From Curtobacterium sp. MR_MD2014 (GTDB lineage: Bacteria; Actinomycetota; Actinomycetes; Actinomycetales; Microbacteriaceae): a DNA stretch of 64,000 bases. The position numbers and the translations under genes are program-made. A model generated the notes under the pieces. That model was not told where the DNA came from, did no database searches, and worked only from the letters and a program-made list of their open reading frames with translations. Shown here piece by piece: positions 26,311 through 35,284 of the stretch; the stretch's first letter is position 1; every line of letters starts with the position of its first letter. The stretch lies in assembly GCF_000772085.1 (NCBI RefSeq), contig NZ_CP009755.1, forward strand, positions 2,294,001 to 2,358,000, read 5' to 3'.

Positions 26311-26946
26311 TCAGACGAGCGAACGCGAAACGAGCGCGCCGAGCTCGTCGAACGACCGCTGGAGCTCCTCGGTCAGCTGCGTCTCGGTGGCCCCGTCGGA
26401 CCACTCCCACCAGGCGTGTCGGAGCGCTGCCAGCGCCACCACCGACGCCAGCCGGGCGCGGCGCCGCAGCGCGTCCGGGTCCGACGCCAGGTCCGGCTCC
26501 GTGTCCGCGAGCCGCCCCGCCACGGCCTCCTCGATCTCGGCCTGGAACTCCTTCATCGAGGCCATCCGCCGCGTGAACAGCTCCGGAGCGGCGCGGAGCA
26601 CCTGCTGCCGTTCCGCGAGCAGCCCGCGTTCCTCCACCAGCTCGCCCGTCGCGTGCACGAGCAGGGTGCCGAGGTCGGACAGGAGCTCGCCGCTCGGTCC
26701 CCCGGCGCGGAAGGTGTCGAGCGCCGGTCCCGTCGGCAGCGTCGGGTCGTCCCCGAGGAGCGCCTGTTCCTTGCTCGGGAAGTAGTTGAAGAACGTCCGC
26801 GGGGACACGTCCGCTCGTCGGGCGATCTCGTCGACGGTGACGGCGGGCCAGCCGGAGTCGAGTGCGATCCGCAGGGCGGCCTGCTGGATCGCGAGACGGG
26901 TGGCGCGGCGCTTGCGCTCACGCAGTCCGGGTGCGGCTTCGGGCAT
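26311..26946 (-). CDS. TetR-family transcriptional regulator
   Basis: A 211-residue regulator. The N-terminal helix-turn-helix is [20 protein letters not shown] (residues about 37-56), the classic TetR form with the FFNYF recognition helix. The C-terminal ligand domain is helical and gives no hint of ligand. No divergent or linked target gene is obvious; it lies alone between tRNA-Thr and holB. GAAGAT six bases before the ATG may be a leaderless promoter. Confidence 0.93.
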   Translation of the reverse strand: MPEAAPGLRERKRRATRLAIQQAALRIALDSGWPAVTVDEIARRADVSPRTFFNYFPSKEQALLGDDPTLPTGPALDTFRAGGPSGELLSDLGTLLVHATGELVEERGLLAERQQVLRAAPELFTRRMASMKEFQAEIEEAVAGRLADTEPDLASDPDALRRRARLASVVALAALRHAWWEWSDGATETQLTEELQRSFDELGALVSRSLV

Positions 26947-27096
26947 GTCGCGATCTTCTCACGGTGGTCGGGGCGATCGGCTGCGGGGTCGCGCAGGGTC
27001 CGGTGGGTGGAGGCTGACCGGCCGGGAGGCTCGGCGCACGCCCGCCCCGCGACCCTGGTCGCCAGGGGTCCGGTGTCACGGCGGTCCGGGCCGCGC

Positions 27097-27190
27097 GGGT
27101 CAGGGTGGCGCGGGCCGCACGGGTCAGGGTGGCGCGGGCCAGCGGGTCGCGCGGGTCAGCGGGCCACGCGGGTCAGCGGGTCGCGCGGGC
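27097..27190. repeat. Degenerate GC-rich tandem repeat at the holB 3' end
   Basis: Imperfect 24-base units built on GGGTCAGGGTGGCGCGGGCC, later shortening to CGCGGGTCAGCGGG units, run into the last codons of holB (stop at 27173). The gap 26947-27096 holds nothing else visible. Confidence 0.6.
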
Positions 27191-28315
27191 CACGGTCACG
27201 AGCAGCGCCTCGAGCGCGAGCAGTGCCGCGACGTTCGCCGCGATCCGCGAGCGGGCGAGCGACACCGCGTCGAGCACCTCGAGCGCCGCGGACGGCGGCA
27301 CCACCTCGAGCGCCCGGTCCAGCTGGTCGCGCATCGACAGGTTCACCGGCTCTGCCGGCGCACCGAGGCCGAGCAGGAGCAGGTCGCGGTACAGCGACGA
27401 GACGTCGACGAGGATCCGGTCGAGTCCGTCGCGCAGGCTGCGGGTCGCCCGGCGCTTCTGGTCCTCCTCCAGCGCCCGCAGCTGCGACCGCAGCGCCGGT
27501 GGCACCGTGCCGCCCGGCTCCACGCCGAGTGACCGCAGGGCTGCGTCCCGCTCCTCGCCGTCCCGCTGCTGCGTGATCGCCTTGGCGTCCTCGTCGGCGA
27601 CCGCCAGGAGCTCGGCGGCGGCCATCACGGCGTCGCCGACCGAGCGCACCCCGAGCACGGTCTCGAGTGTCCGGCGTCGGCGTGCGCGGGCGTCCTCGCT
27701 CGTCGCCAGTCGCTGCGCCATCCCGATGTGGCTCTGCGCCTGCCGCGCGGCATCGGTCGCGAGGGCCCGGTCGACCCCGGTCCGGGCCACGATGAGCTCC
27801 GCGACGGACGCGACGTCGGGCACCCGGAGCCGCACCGAGCGCACGCGGGACCGGATCGTCGGTAGCAGGTCCGCCTCGCTCGGCGCGCACAGGATCCACA
27901 CCGTCCGCTCCGGCGGCTCCTCGAGTGCCTTGAGCAGCAGGTTGGAGGTGCGCTCCGTCATGCGGTCGGCGTCCTCGATGATCACCACGCGGTACCGACC
28001 GACCGAGGGCGAGTAGTACGACGACGTCACCAGCTGACGGATCTCGTCGATCGTGATGATGACGCGTTGTGTGGTGAGCACCGACACGTCGGGGTGCGTG
28101 CGCGCGGTGATCTGCCGCAGGGCGTGGTCGTCGTCCGCTCCGGCACCGACCAGGGCGGCAGCGAAGGCGGTGGCGACGTTCGACCGGCCGGACCCGGGCG
28201 GCCCGGTGATCAACCACGAGTGGGTCATGCCACCGGTCCCGTCGGGAGCCTCGGCCGCACTGCGCAGGGCCGCGACGGCGTCGTCCTGTCCGGTCAGGCC
28301 GTCCCACACGCTCAC
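27173..28315 (-). CDS. holB: DNA polymerase III delta-prime subunit
   Basis: A 380-residue clamp-loader subunit of the replicase. Visible are the start MSVWDGLTGQDDAVAALRSA, the P-loop-like ITGPPGSGRSNVATAFAAAL, VIIEDADRMTERTSNLLLKA (Walker B and sensor region), LEEPPERTVWILCAP and PTIRSRVRSVRL with the SRC-like arginine-finger segment. The Walker A Lys is replaced by Arg (GSGRSN), consistent with delta-prime being a poor ATPase. It follows tmk by 25 bases, an order (topA-tmk-holB) common in actinobacteria. Confidence 0.94.
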   Translation of the reverse strand: MSVWDGLTGQDDAVAALRSAAEAPDGTGGMTHSWLITGPPGSGRSNVATAFAAALVGAGADDDHALRQITARTHPDVSVLTTQRVIITIDEIRQLVTSSYYSPSVGRYRVVIIEDADRMTERTSNLLLKALEEPPERTVWILCAPSEADLLPTIRSRVRSVRLRVPDVASVAELIVARTGVDRALATDAARQAQSHIGMAQRLATSEDARARRRRTLETVLGVRSVGDAVMAAAELLAVADEDAKAITQQRDGEERDAALRSLGVEPGGTVPPALRSQLRALEEDQKRRATRSLRDGLDRILVDVSSLYRDLLLLGLGAPAEPVNLSMRDQLDRALEVVPPSAALEVLDAVSLARSRIAANVAALLALEALLVTVARATR

Positions 28316-28340
28316 GAGGACATCCTGTCAGCAGCCACCG

Positions 28341-28988
28341 TCACGCCGGACCGTCCTCGTCCGCGATCCCGACGACGGCACCGACCGCGGCGCGGACCGC
28401 GCGGTGGACCGTGTCGGCAGGCTGCCCGGCGTCCACGACGAGGAAGCGTTCCGGCTCCGCATCGGCAGCGTCCAGGAAGGCCCGTCGGACGGTCTCGTGG
28501 AACGACGCCGCCTCGGACTCCAGGCGGTCGAAGACGTCGCCCCGAGCTGCCGCGACCCGGCTCCGCCCGACCGTGACGTCGAGGTCGAGCAGCACCGTCA
28601 GGTCCGGGAGCAGGCCGTCGGCCGCCCAGTCGGACACCGAGCGGATGCGCTCGGCACCCAGACCCCGTGCAACGCCCTGGTACGCCACCGACGAGTCGAT
28701 GTACCGGTCCTGCAGGACGACCTCCCCCCGGGCGAGCGCGGGGCGGACGACCGTCTCGACGTGGTGCGCCCGGTCCGCGGCGTAGAGGAGGGCCTCGGCG
28801 CGCGCCGAGACGTGCCCGCGCTCGTGCAGCACCATCTCGCGGATGCGCTGCCCGAGCTCCGTGCCGCCGGGTTCACGCGTGCGGACGACCGTCCGACCGT
28901 GCTCCTCGAGCCATCTGCTGAGGAGCTCGGCCTGGGTGGTCTTGCCCGCGCCGTCGCCGCCCTCGAGCGTGATGAAGCGCCCGGTCAC
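28341..28988 (-). CDS. tmk: Thymidylate kinase
   Basis: A 215-residue kinase making dTDP from dTMP. The P-loop is LEGGDGAGKTTQAELL, the DRY-type motif is VLQDRYIDSSVAYQGVARG, and TREPGGTELGQRIR is the substrate-binding segment. The GTG start at 28988 overlaps the topA stop (GTGA). Length is standard. It sits in the topA-tmk-holB unit. Confidence 0.95.
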   Translation of the reverse strand: MTGRFITLEGGDGAGKTTQAELLSRWLEEHGRTVVRTREPGGTELGQRIREMVLHERGHVSARAEALLYAADRAHHVETVVRPALARGEVVLQDRYIDSSVAYQGVARGLGAERIRSVSDWAADGLLPDLTVLLDLDVTVGRSRVAAARGDVFDRLESEAASFHETVRRAFLDAADAEPERFLVVDAGQPADTVHRAVRAAVGAVVGIADEDGPA

Positions 28989-31762
28989 TTCTTCTTGGCC
29001 GCGGTCTTCCGCGCCGGCGCCTTCTTCTTCACCGGCCCCTTGGCACGCTTGTCCGCGAGCAGCTGCACGGCACGGGCGTGGTCGACGGTCTCGACGTCCT
29101 CGCCGCGCGGGATCGTCGCGTTCGTCTCACCGTCGGTGACGTACGGACCGAAGCGGCCGTCCTTCACCTTGATGGGCTTCCCGGACACGGGGTCCGCCTC
29201 GAACTCCTTGAGCGCGGCCGTGGCAGCGCGTCGGCCGCCGTACTTGGGCTGCGCGAAGAGCTCCACCGCACCGGGCAGGTCGATCTCGAAGATCGCGTCC
29301 TCGCTCGGCAGCGTGCGGGTGTCCGTGCCCTTCTTGATGTACGGGCCGTAACGACCGTTCTGCGCCGTGATGTCGTCGCCGGACTCCGGGTCCTTGCCGA
29401 CGACGCGGGGCAGGTCGAGGAGCTTGAGCGCGGTCTCGAGGTCCACGGTCTGCGGGTCCATCGACTTGAAGAGCGACGCGGTGCGTTCCTTCGGCGCCGC
29501 GGCCTTCTTCGTCGTCTTCTTCGCGGGGGCCTTCGCGCCCTTCGCGGTGGTGGTCGCCTGGTCCGCGGCTGCGGGTGCTGCATCGGCGGCCGGCTCGGTG
29601 ACCTCGCCCGTCGACGGGTCGACGGTCGGTTCGGGCTCGGGGGTGCGCTCGGTGACGTACGGCCCGAAGCGACCGTCCTTCGCCAGGACCTCCTTGCCCG
29701 TCTCGGGGTTGATGCCCACCACGCGGTCGCCCACGACGGGTGCCTCGACGAGCTCGCGGGCCTTGTCGGTCGTCAGCTCGTCGGGCGCCAGGTCCTCGGG
29801 CACGTTGACGCGACGGGGCTTCTCGGGGTCGTCGCTCGGCACCTCGATGTAGGGGCCGTACCGCCCGATCCGCAGGGTCAGACCCGGCGCGAGCTCGACG
29901 GAGTTGATGTCGCGCGCGTCGATCTCGCCCAGGTTGTCGATGACGGTCCGGAGCCCGCGGTGGTCGTCGCCGCCGAAGTAGAAGCCCTTGAGCCAGTCGG
30001 TGCGGTCGGCGTCGCCGCTCGCGATGCGGTCGAGGTCCTCTTCCATGCCGGCGGTGAAGTCGTACTGCACGAGGTCGCCGAAGTGGTCCTCGAGGAGCCG
30101 GACCACGCTGAACGCGATCCAGTTCGGGACGAGGGCACTCCCGCGCTGCGTGACGTACCCGCGGTCCATGATCGTCGAGATGATGGCGGCGTAGGTCGAC
30201 GGACGACCGATGCCGAGTTCCTCGAGCGTCTTCACCAGGCTCGCCTCGGTGTAACGCGGCGGAGCCGACGTGTCGTGGCCCTTGGCCTCGACCTCGGTGA
30301 CGCCGAGGTGGTCGCCCTCGGCCATCTGCGGGAGCTTGGCATCGCCGTTCTCGCCCCCGCCGTGGCGCTCCTCGTCGCGGCCTTCCTCGTAGGCGTTGAG
30401 GAAGCCGCGGAAGGTGATCACGGTGCCCGACGCGGTGAACTCGGCGTCCGTCCCGTTCGCCGTCGAGGCGACCCCTGCGACGCTGTCGGTCGACGTGATG
30501 CCGAGGACGACCGACGCGGTCGAACCCTTGGCGTCGGCCATCTGCGAGGCGACCGTCCGCTTCCAGATGAGGTCGTAGAGCTTCCAGTCGTTGCCCCGCA
30601 GCACGCCGTTCATCTCGGACGGGGTGCGGAACGTGTCGCCGGCGGGGCGGATGGCCTCGTGGGCCTCCTGCGCGTTCTTGCTCTTGCCGGCGTAGCTGCG
30701 TGGCTTGTCGGGGATCGTCTCCGGCCCGTACAGCGCCGAGGCCTGCTTGCGCGCGGCGGTGATCGCCTGCTGCGACAGCGACGAGGAGTCCGTACGCATG
30801 TAGGTGATGTGGCCGTTCTCGTACAGCGACTGCGCGACGCTCATCGTCTGCCGAGCGGAGAAGCGGAGCTTGCGAGCCGCCTCCTGCTGCAGGGTCGACG
30901 TCGTGAACGGTGCGGCGGGCCGACGGGTGTACGGCTTCGACTCGACGCTGCGGACGACGGCGTCGCCGGCCCGCTCGAGCACGGTGGTGAGCGCCGCGGC
31001 CGAGGCCTCGTCCAGGCGGACGGCCTCGCCCTTGAGCGAGCCGCGGTCGTCGAAGTCGCGACCCGAGGCGACACGGGTGCCCTGCAGTCGGGCGAGGCGC
31101 GCCGTGAAGGCGGTGTCGCCGACCTTCTCGAACCGAGCCGTCAGGTCCCAGTAGTTCGCCGACACGAACGCCAGGCGCTCGCGCTCCCGGTCGACGACGA
31201 GTCGCGTCGCCGCCGACTGCACACGACCGGCGGACAGCCCGGGGCCGACCTTGCGCCACAGCACCGGCGAGACCTCGTACCCGTAGAGACGGTCGAGGAT
31301 GCGGCGGGTCTCCTGCGCGTCGACCAGGGCGGTGTCGAGCTCACGGGTGGCCTCCTTCGCACGCTGGATGGCCTCCTTGGTGATCTCGTGGAACACCATG
31401 CGCTTGACCGGCACCTTCGGCTTGAGCACCTGCAGGAGGTGCCACGCGATCGCCTCGCCCTCGCGGTCCTCATCTGTTGCGAGGAAGAGCTCGTCGGCGT
31501 CCTTCAGGGCGCGCTTCAACTCGGTGACGGTCTTCTTCTTCGCGTCGGAGACGACGTAGTAGGGCTCGAAGCCGTTGTCGACGTCGACCGAGAACTTCCC
31601 GAGGGAGCCCTTCTTGAGCTCAGCCGGCAGGTTCTTGGGCTCGACGAGGTCGCGGATGTGTCCGACGGACGCCTGGACCTCGTATCCGTCGCCGAGGTAT
31701 TGCGCGATCGTCTTCGCCTTCGCAGGGCTCTCGACGATCACGAGCTTCTTCGTGCCTGGCAC
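28985..31762 (-). CDS. topA: DNA topoisomerase I
   Basis: A 925-residue type IA topoisomerase relaxing negative supercoils. The Toprim domain starts at GTKKLVIVESPAKAKTIAQ, and the catalytic Tyr is in GHITYMRTDSSSLSQQ near residue 320. Instead of zinc fingers the C-terminus has four GRYGPYI/GRFGPYV repeats, then a Lys/Ala tail (KKKAPARKTAAKKK) as in other actinobacterial enzymes. GTG 31762 is chosen as start because AAGGAG precedes it and MPGTKKLVIVES is the normal N-terminus. The frame stays open upstream through the TadG-like gene, with no stop between the two. Confidence 0.95.
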   Translation of the reverse strand: MPGTKKLVIVESPAKAKTIAQYLGDGYEVQASVGHIRDLVEPKNLPAELKKGSLGKFSVDVDNGFEPYYVVSDAKKKTVTELKRALKDADELFLATDEDREGEAIAWHLLQVLKPKVPVKRMVFHEITKEAIQRAKEATRELDTALVDAQETRRILDRLYGYEVSPVLWRKVGPGLSAGRVQSAATRLVVDRERERLAFVSANYWDLTARFEKVGDTAFTARLARLQGTRVASGRDFDDRGSLKGEAVRLDEASAAALTTVLERAGDAVVRSVESKPYTRRPAAPFTTSTLQQEAARKLRFSARQTMSVAQSLYENGHITYMRTDSSSLSQQAITAARKQASALYGPETIPDKPRSYAGKSKNAQEAHEAIRPAGDTFRTPSEMNGVLRGNDWKLYDLIWKRTVASQMADAKGSTASVVLGITSTDSVAGVASTANGTDAEFTASGTVITFRGFLNAYEEGRDEERHGGGENGDAKLPQMAEGDHLGVTEVEAKGHDTSAPPRYTEASLVKTLEELGIGRPSTYAAIISTIMDRGYVTQRGSALVPNWIAFSVVRLLEDHFGDLVQYDFTAGMEEDLDRIASGDADRTDWLKGFYFGGDDHRGLRTVIDNLGEIDARDINSVELAPGLTLRIGRYGPYIEVPSDDPEKPRRVNVPEDLAPDELTTDKARELVEAPVVGDRVVGINPETGKEVLAKDGRFGPYVTERTPEPEPTVDPSTGEVTEPAADAAPAAADQATTTAKGAKAPAKKTTKKAAAPKERTASLFKSMDPQTVDLETALKLLDLPRVVGKDPESGDDITAQNGRYGPYIKKGTDTRTLPSEDAIFEIDLPGAVELFAQPKYGGRRAATAALKEFEADPVSGKPIKVKDGRFGPYVTDGETNATIPRGEDVETVDHARAVQLLADKRAKGPVKKKAPARKTAAKKK

Positions 31763-32269
31763 GTGACTCCTTGATCGATGGTGCGCGCCGGCCCAGGACC
31801 GCAACGGTGTCCGGGTCGACCGGGACAACGGTGACCGGGGGCCGACGTGCACACCATACACACACTGGTCGGGCAGCCCGCGTGGCGGCCCGGCGACGGC
31901 CACTGCGCTCACGGCGAACGGTCCGGAGCCCGCCACCGTCCGGACCCGGGCGGCGGAGCCCGCGGTGGCGCAGGCGTCGAGTGCGGCACCGTTGGCGCGT
32001 GCCACGCGTCCGGCGACGGCGCAGGGGGCGCCGGGAAGACGGTGCACGAGCACCGCAGCGGCGGCGAGCACTGCGGCGTCGGCGGCGGTGCGCGTCCGTT
32101 CGAGCAGCACGCGCGTCCGAGCACCGGCGAGCGCCGCGGAGCCGACGAGCAGCGCGAGCGCCAGCACGGCGACGAGGGCGACGGTCACCGAACCGCGGTC
32201 CGGTGCCCTGCGGACCGCGACGGTCCCGGTCGGCCGCACGCGCCGGTCGGGTCCCGACGGCCGCGTCAT
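31763..32269 (-). CDS. TadE/TadG-like secreted pilus-locus protein (Rv3654c-like), no own stop codon
   Basis: From ATG 32269 the frame codes a membrane-anchored protein: DRGSVTVALVAVLALALLVGS is the TadE/G-type N-terminal segment, then ARTRVLLERTRTAADAAVLA, ending near VAVAGPPRGLPDQ. The ATG overlaps the TadE stop by four bases, so it belongs to the tad operon. I checked codons from 31763 to about 31880 and found no stop: about 35 extra codons (VYGVHVGPRSPLSRSTRT...) lead straight into the topA GTG in frame. Either ribosomes make a TadG-TopA fusion of 1094 residues, or the end arose by a mutation or sequencing error. Function by analogy is minor pilin or pilus assembly. Confidence 0.7.
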
Positions 32270-32607
32270 CCGCCCCCTCCTGCCGCGCAGCCGGTCGCGC
32301 GGAGCGGCAGGACCGCGAAGGGACCGGCCGGGGTCCCCTGCACGTCCACGCACACCAGACCGTCCTCGTGGCGGACCCGTGAGGTGGAACCGGGCACGGT
32401 GGCGAGTGCCGCGGCGGCCGTCCGCTCGTCGTCGCGCCCGAGCGCCCGTGCCGCCGTGCCGGCGACCGACCCGAGCCGCCCGGCACGGTCGACCAGGACC
32501 ACGCCGGCGACCAGGGAGACCAGGACGAGGGCGACGACCGGGAGCCCGACGGCGAACTCCACGGTCACACTGCCGCGGTCGGACGCGGACGGACGGAGCC
32601 CGGTCAC
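32266..32607 (-). CDS. TadE-like pilus protein (Rv3655c-like)
   Basis: A 113-residue protein with the TadE hallmark SDRGSVTVEFAVGLPVVALV: a Gly-Ser-processing-like site followed by Glu five residues later and a hydrophobic helix. The rest is a short extracytoplasmic part with two Cys. It is probably a pseudopilin of the Flp/Tad system. GTG 32607 overlaps the DUF4244 gene's stop (GTGA), and its own stop overlaps the next ATG. Confidence 0.85.
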   Translation of the reverse strand: MTGLRPSASDRGSVTVEFAVGLPVVALVLVSLVAGVVLVDRAGRLGSVAGTAARALGRDDERTAAAALATVPGSTSRVRHEDGLVCVDVQGTPAGPFAVLPLRATGCAAGGGG

Positions 32608-32894
32608 GGGACCAGTGCCCCGCGGACGAGGTCGGTCAGGATCTGCTGTACCTCGCCCGAGCGCATCACGGCGACGAGCACACCGGCGAACGCCACCGCG
32701 GCAAGGATGACGACGGCGTACTCGGCGGTGGCCGACCCGCGGTCGTCCCCGGGGCGGCACCGACGACGTCCGGCACCGGGACGAGCGGGGACGTGCACGC
32801 TCGCGGCCCACCCTCGGGCGACGCCCGCCGTGTCTCCCGGTGACGGCACCGGCGCCGGGACCCGTGTCGGCTGCGGAGGTGTCGAGTCGGTCAT
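32604..32894 (-). CDS. DUF4244 pilin-like protein (Rv3656c-like)
   Basis: A 96-residue protein. A Pro/Arg-rich N-terminus of ~50 residues is followed by DRGSATAEYAVVILAAVAFA, the Flp-pilin-like processing segment with Glu at position +5, and a short C-terminus ending in LVRGALVP. It is the best candidate for the major Flp pilin of this locus. The ATG at 32894 follows GAGAGGGG. No prepilin peptidase gene is present in the window. Confidence 0.87.
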   Translation of the reverse strand: MTDSTPPQPTRVPAPVPSPGDTAGVARGWAASVHVPARPGAGRRRCRPGDDRGSATAEYAVVILAAVAFAGVLVAVMRSGEVQQILTDLVRGALVP

Positions 32895-32977
32895 GGTGTT
32901 CCCCTCTCTCTGTGGTGGTCCCACGTTCGCCCACCGGGGGCACCGTCTGACGCTCGGCGGGTCGGTCTGTGGACGGT

Positions 32978-33820
32978 TCAGCGGAGACCACCGACGGTGG
33001 AGGAGAGGACCCCGACCACGACCGGCACGACGCCCACCAGGACGAACGCCGGCAGGACGCACACGCCGAGCGGCAGCACGAGCCGGACGGCCAGTCGCTC
33101 CGCCGCAGCGAGGCCCGCCGCAGCGGCGTCGTCCCGGGCGTCCTCGGCAGCGGCGCGCAGCAGCTCCGCGGCGGGCACCCCGGCGCGACGACTCAGGACA
33201 AGCACCTCGTGCAGCCGCGCCGCCGCGACCCCGTCACCGGTGGTTGCTCCGAGGGCTCCGCGCACGGCTGCTTCCGCCGACTGCCACGACCCGCCGCCGG
33301 TCAGCGCCACCGCCCACGCGTCGAGCAGGATGCCCGGCACGTGCCCGTCCGGCGTCACGGCGTCGACCAGCCGTCGGGTCCAGCGCTGCCCGACGAGCAC
33401 GAGTCCGGCCGCCGCTGCGCAGCAGATCCAGCCGACCGGCCGGGTGAGGAGCACGACGAACGCGTCCGCACCCCACACCGAACCGAGTCCGAGCCCGAGG
33501 AGCGGCAGCGCCAGCACGACCCGAGCACTCGTGCGCGGTCCGGAGAGGGCGACCCGGACGGCACGGTCGGACGCGGCCGTCCGGCGCATCGCCGCGGCCA
33601 GGGCGCGCAGGGCACCGGCAGAGGGCGCCCCGGTCCGTTCCGCCACCTGCAGGACGAGGCGGACGTCCTGCCAGGCGGGAGCGTCGGCCTCGGGCACGCC
33701 ACCCACGAGGGCCCAGGCCCGAGGTGGTGGCACCCCCGCACCGACGAGCACCGCGACCCGGTCCAGCACGCGCGCGGCTCCGGCAGCGTCCGGACCGACC
33801 CGACCGCGGCGGCGACTCAC
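32978..33820 (-). CDS. Fused TadB-TadC inner-membrane platform protein
   Basis: A 280-residue membrane protein holding two type II secretion F-like halves. The first (about 10-130) reads ARVLDRVAVLVGAGVPPPRA and resembles the TadB core; after two hydrophobic stretches the second (about 150-280) reads LDAWAVALTGGGSWQSAEAA, LSRRAGVPAAELLRAAAED and a hydrophobic end, resembling TadC. In most Tad systems these are two genes. It anchors the TadA ATPase and moves pilin. GTG 33820 overlaps the tadA stop (GTGA). The gap 32895-32977 holds nothing visible. Confidence 0.8.
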   Translation of the reverse strand: MSRRRGRVGPDAAGAARVLDRVAVLVGAGVPPPRAWALVGGVPEADAPAWQDVRLVLQVAERTGAPSAGALRALAAAMRRTAASDRAVRVALSGPRTSARVVLALPLLGLGLGSVWGADAFVVLLTRPVGWICCAAAAGLVLVGQRWTRRLVDAVTPDGHVPGILLDAWAVALTGGGSWQSAEAAVRGALGATTGDGVAAARLHEVLVLSRRAGVPAAELLRAAAEDARDDAAAAGLAAAERLAVRLVLPLGVCVLPAFVLVGVVPVVVGVLSSTVGGLR

Positions 33821-34875
33821 GGGCCGGCGCGTCCGACCGGGCGGACCTCGAGCCGCCCGTCGCGGTCGATCCCGCACGTCCCGACCGCCGTGATCCCCCG
33901 CCACGACGACCGCCGCTCGACGTGCACGACGAGGTCGACCGCGCTGACGACCTGTCGCGCGAGCGCCTGCGGGACGAGACCGGCCAGTGCCCCGAGGGCC
34001 TCGAGCCGCGCTCCGACGTCGGCGAGACCGTTCGCGTGCAGGGTGCCGGCCCCGCCGTCGTGCCCGGTGTTCAGGGCCCCGAGGAGCTCACGGACCTCGG
34101 CACCCCGGCACTCCCCCACCACCAACCGGTCCGGGCGCATCCGGAGTGCCTCGCGCACGAGCCGGTCGAGCCCGAGCGCACCGGTGCCCTCGGCGGTCGC
34201 CTGTCTCGCCTCGAGCGTGACGACGTGCGGGTGCTCGACCCGGAGCTCCGCGGTGTCCTCGACCGTGACGATCCGCTCGTCGTGCGGCACCGCGCCGAGC
34301 ATCGCCGCGAGCACGGTCGTCTTCCCGCTGCCGGTGGCGCCCGTGACCAGGACGTTGCGCCTCCGGGCGACCGCGTCCTCGAGCACGGCCCGGGGCACGA
34401 CCCGGAAGGCACCGAGGCGTTCCAGGCCGGCGAGCGTCGGGCGCTCCGGTCGCGGCAGCCGGACGGACAGCGCGGTGCCGCCGACGGACACCGGCGCGAG
34501 GACGACGTGCACGCGCACCCCGTCGCCGTGCCGCACGTCGGCGCACGGCGTGGTCTCGTCGACGTGGCGGCCGCCGAGGGCGACGAGCTCGGCGGCGAGC
34601 GCTCGCGCACGCCGCTCCGGGAGCTCGGGGCGGACGCGTTCGAGGCCGCGACCCCGGTCGATCCAGGTGCCCTGCCCGCCGACGACGAGCACGTCGGTCG
34701 TCTCCGCGTCCGCGACCAGGGCCGCGAGCTCCTCGAACACCGACGGATCGAGGGCCCTGCGCCGCCGAGCACGCGCGGCGCCCGGCAGGAACGGCACGCC
34801 GCCCGGCTCAGCAGGGGCGCCGGGACCGGCGGCGTCGTGATCGGCCCCGGGGGCGTCGGCTCGGTGGCGGTGCAT
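33817..34875 (-). CDS. tadA: TadA/CpaF-type pilus assembly ATPase
   Basis: A 352-residue secretion ATPase powering Tad pilus assembly. Motifs are Walker A LVTGATGSGKTTVLAAML, the Asp box IVTVEDTAELRVEHPHVV, Walker B RPDRLVVGECRGAEV and the His box GHDGGAGTLHANG. The ATG 34875 has TAGCGT seven bases ahead, so the operon mRNA is leaderless. Two GGGGTAC direct repeats lie about 95-125 bases upstream. The locus lacks the TadZ/Ssd-like partner found next to tadA in mycobacteria. Confidence 0.93.
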   Translation of the reverse strand: MHRHRADAPGADHDAAGPGAPAEPGGVPFLPGAARARRRRALDPSVFEELAALVADAETTDVLVVGGQGTWIDRGRGLERVRPELPERRARALAAELVALGGRHVDETTPCADVRHGDGVRVHVVLAPVSVGGTALSVRLPRPERPTLAGLERLGAFRVVPRAVLEDAVARRRNVLVTGATGSGKTTVLAAMLGAVPHDERIVTVEDTAELRVEHPHVVTLEARQATAEGTGALGLDRLVREALRMRPDRLVVGECRGAEVRELLGALNTGHDGGAGTLHANGLADVGARLEALGALAGLVPQALARQVVSAVDLVVHVERRSSWRGITAVGTCGIDRDGRLEVRPVGRAGP

Positions 34876-34964
34876 GCGGTCGACGCTAGGTCGGTCTGTG
34901 GCGGCCGCGGCAGGAATCGGTATGTCGTGTGGACGCCACCCGCTCGACACCCTCGGAGTGCCGT

Positions 34965-35002
34965 GTTGTACCCCGTTACGCAAAGCCGTACCCCGTTCGG
35001 TG
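34965..35002 (-). promoter_or_regulatory. Two GGGGTAC direct repeats upstream of tadA
   Basis: On the minus strand AACGGGGTAC occurs at 34988-34997 and again at 34968-34977, exactly 20 bases (two helix turns) apart. Related sites lie before the 6C RNA (35294-35300) and the kinase gene (48693-48705), all in transcription sense. A direct-repeat activator site is likely. Confidence 0.5.
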
Positions 35003-35185
35003 TCCGCACGCGACCGCACGGAACCGACGGCACCGGGCCGGGCGGCCGGTCGCCCGGGCACCCTCCGAGCGGACGCCGTCGCGAGCGGCCCTGCAACGAG
35101 GACGTGGACAAGTCTGTCCACTCTTCGGCATCAGGACGCCGATCGAGCCGTGCCACGCGAGCACACTGCGCGACAGGCGTCGGGG

Positions 35186-35284
35186 AAAAAGAAGAGGCGG
35201 CACCTGTTGGGGGGAACCGGTGCCGCCTTGACATCGGTGGATTGGGGGGAATCCGGCCCGGTGCCACCGGAAACGAGTCCGGCA
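35186..35284 (-). ncRNA. 6C small RNA
   Basis: The minus strand carries two stem-loops that each expose six cytosines: GGATT-CCCCCC-AATCC (35239-35254), and a terminator hairpin with arms AGGCGGCACC/GGTGCCGCCT (35195-35228) whose loop holds GGTTCCCCCCAACA. The second is followed by TCTTCTTTTT (to 35186), a striking T-run in this genome. This is the definition of the actinobacterial 6C RNA. A TACAGT -10 box at 35291-35296 places the 5' end near 35284, about 99 nt. In mycobacteria the 6C RNA (B11) also sits upstream of the tad genes. C-rich loops suggest pairing to G-rich ribosome sites. The rest of the 543-base gap holds promoter motifs and no gene. Confidence 0.82.

Noticed and set aside
26980..27190. 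Remnant of a mobile element suggested by GC-rich repeats
   Set aside because: No transposase fragment, terminal inverted repeats or target duplication; simple slippage explains the array.
29078..31774. Very long open frame on the plus strand opposite topA
   Set aside because: It is the antisense shadow of topA in GC-rich DNA: Arg/Val/Asp-rich, no known domain, no ribosome site, while the minus strand has full topoisomerase motifs.
34929..35231. Small open frame upstream of acs
   Set aside because: Arg-rich composition, no ribosome site, and it overlaps the 6C RNA and tad promoter motifs.
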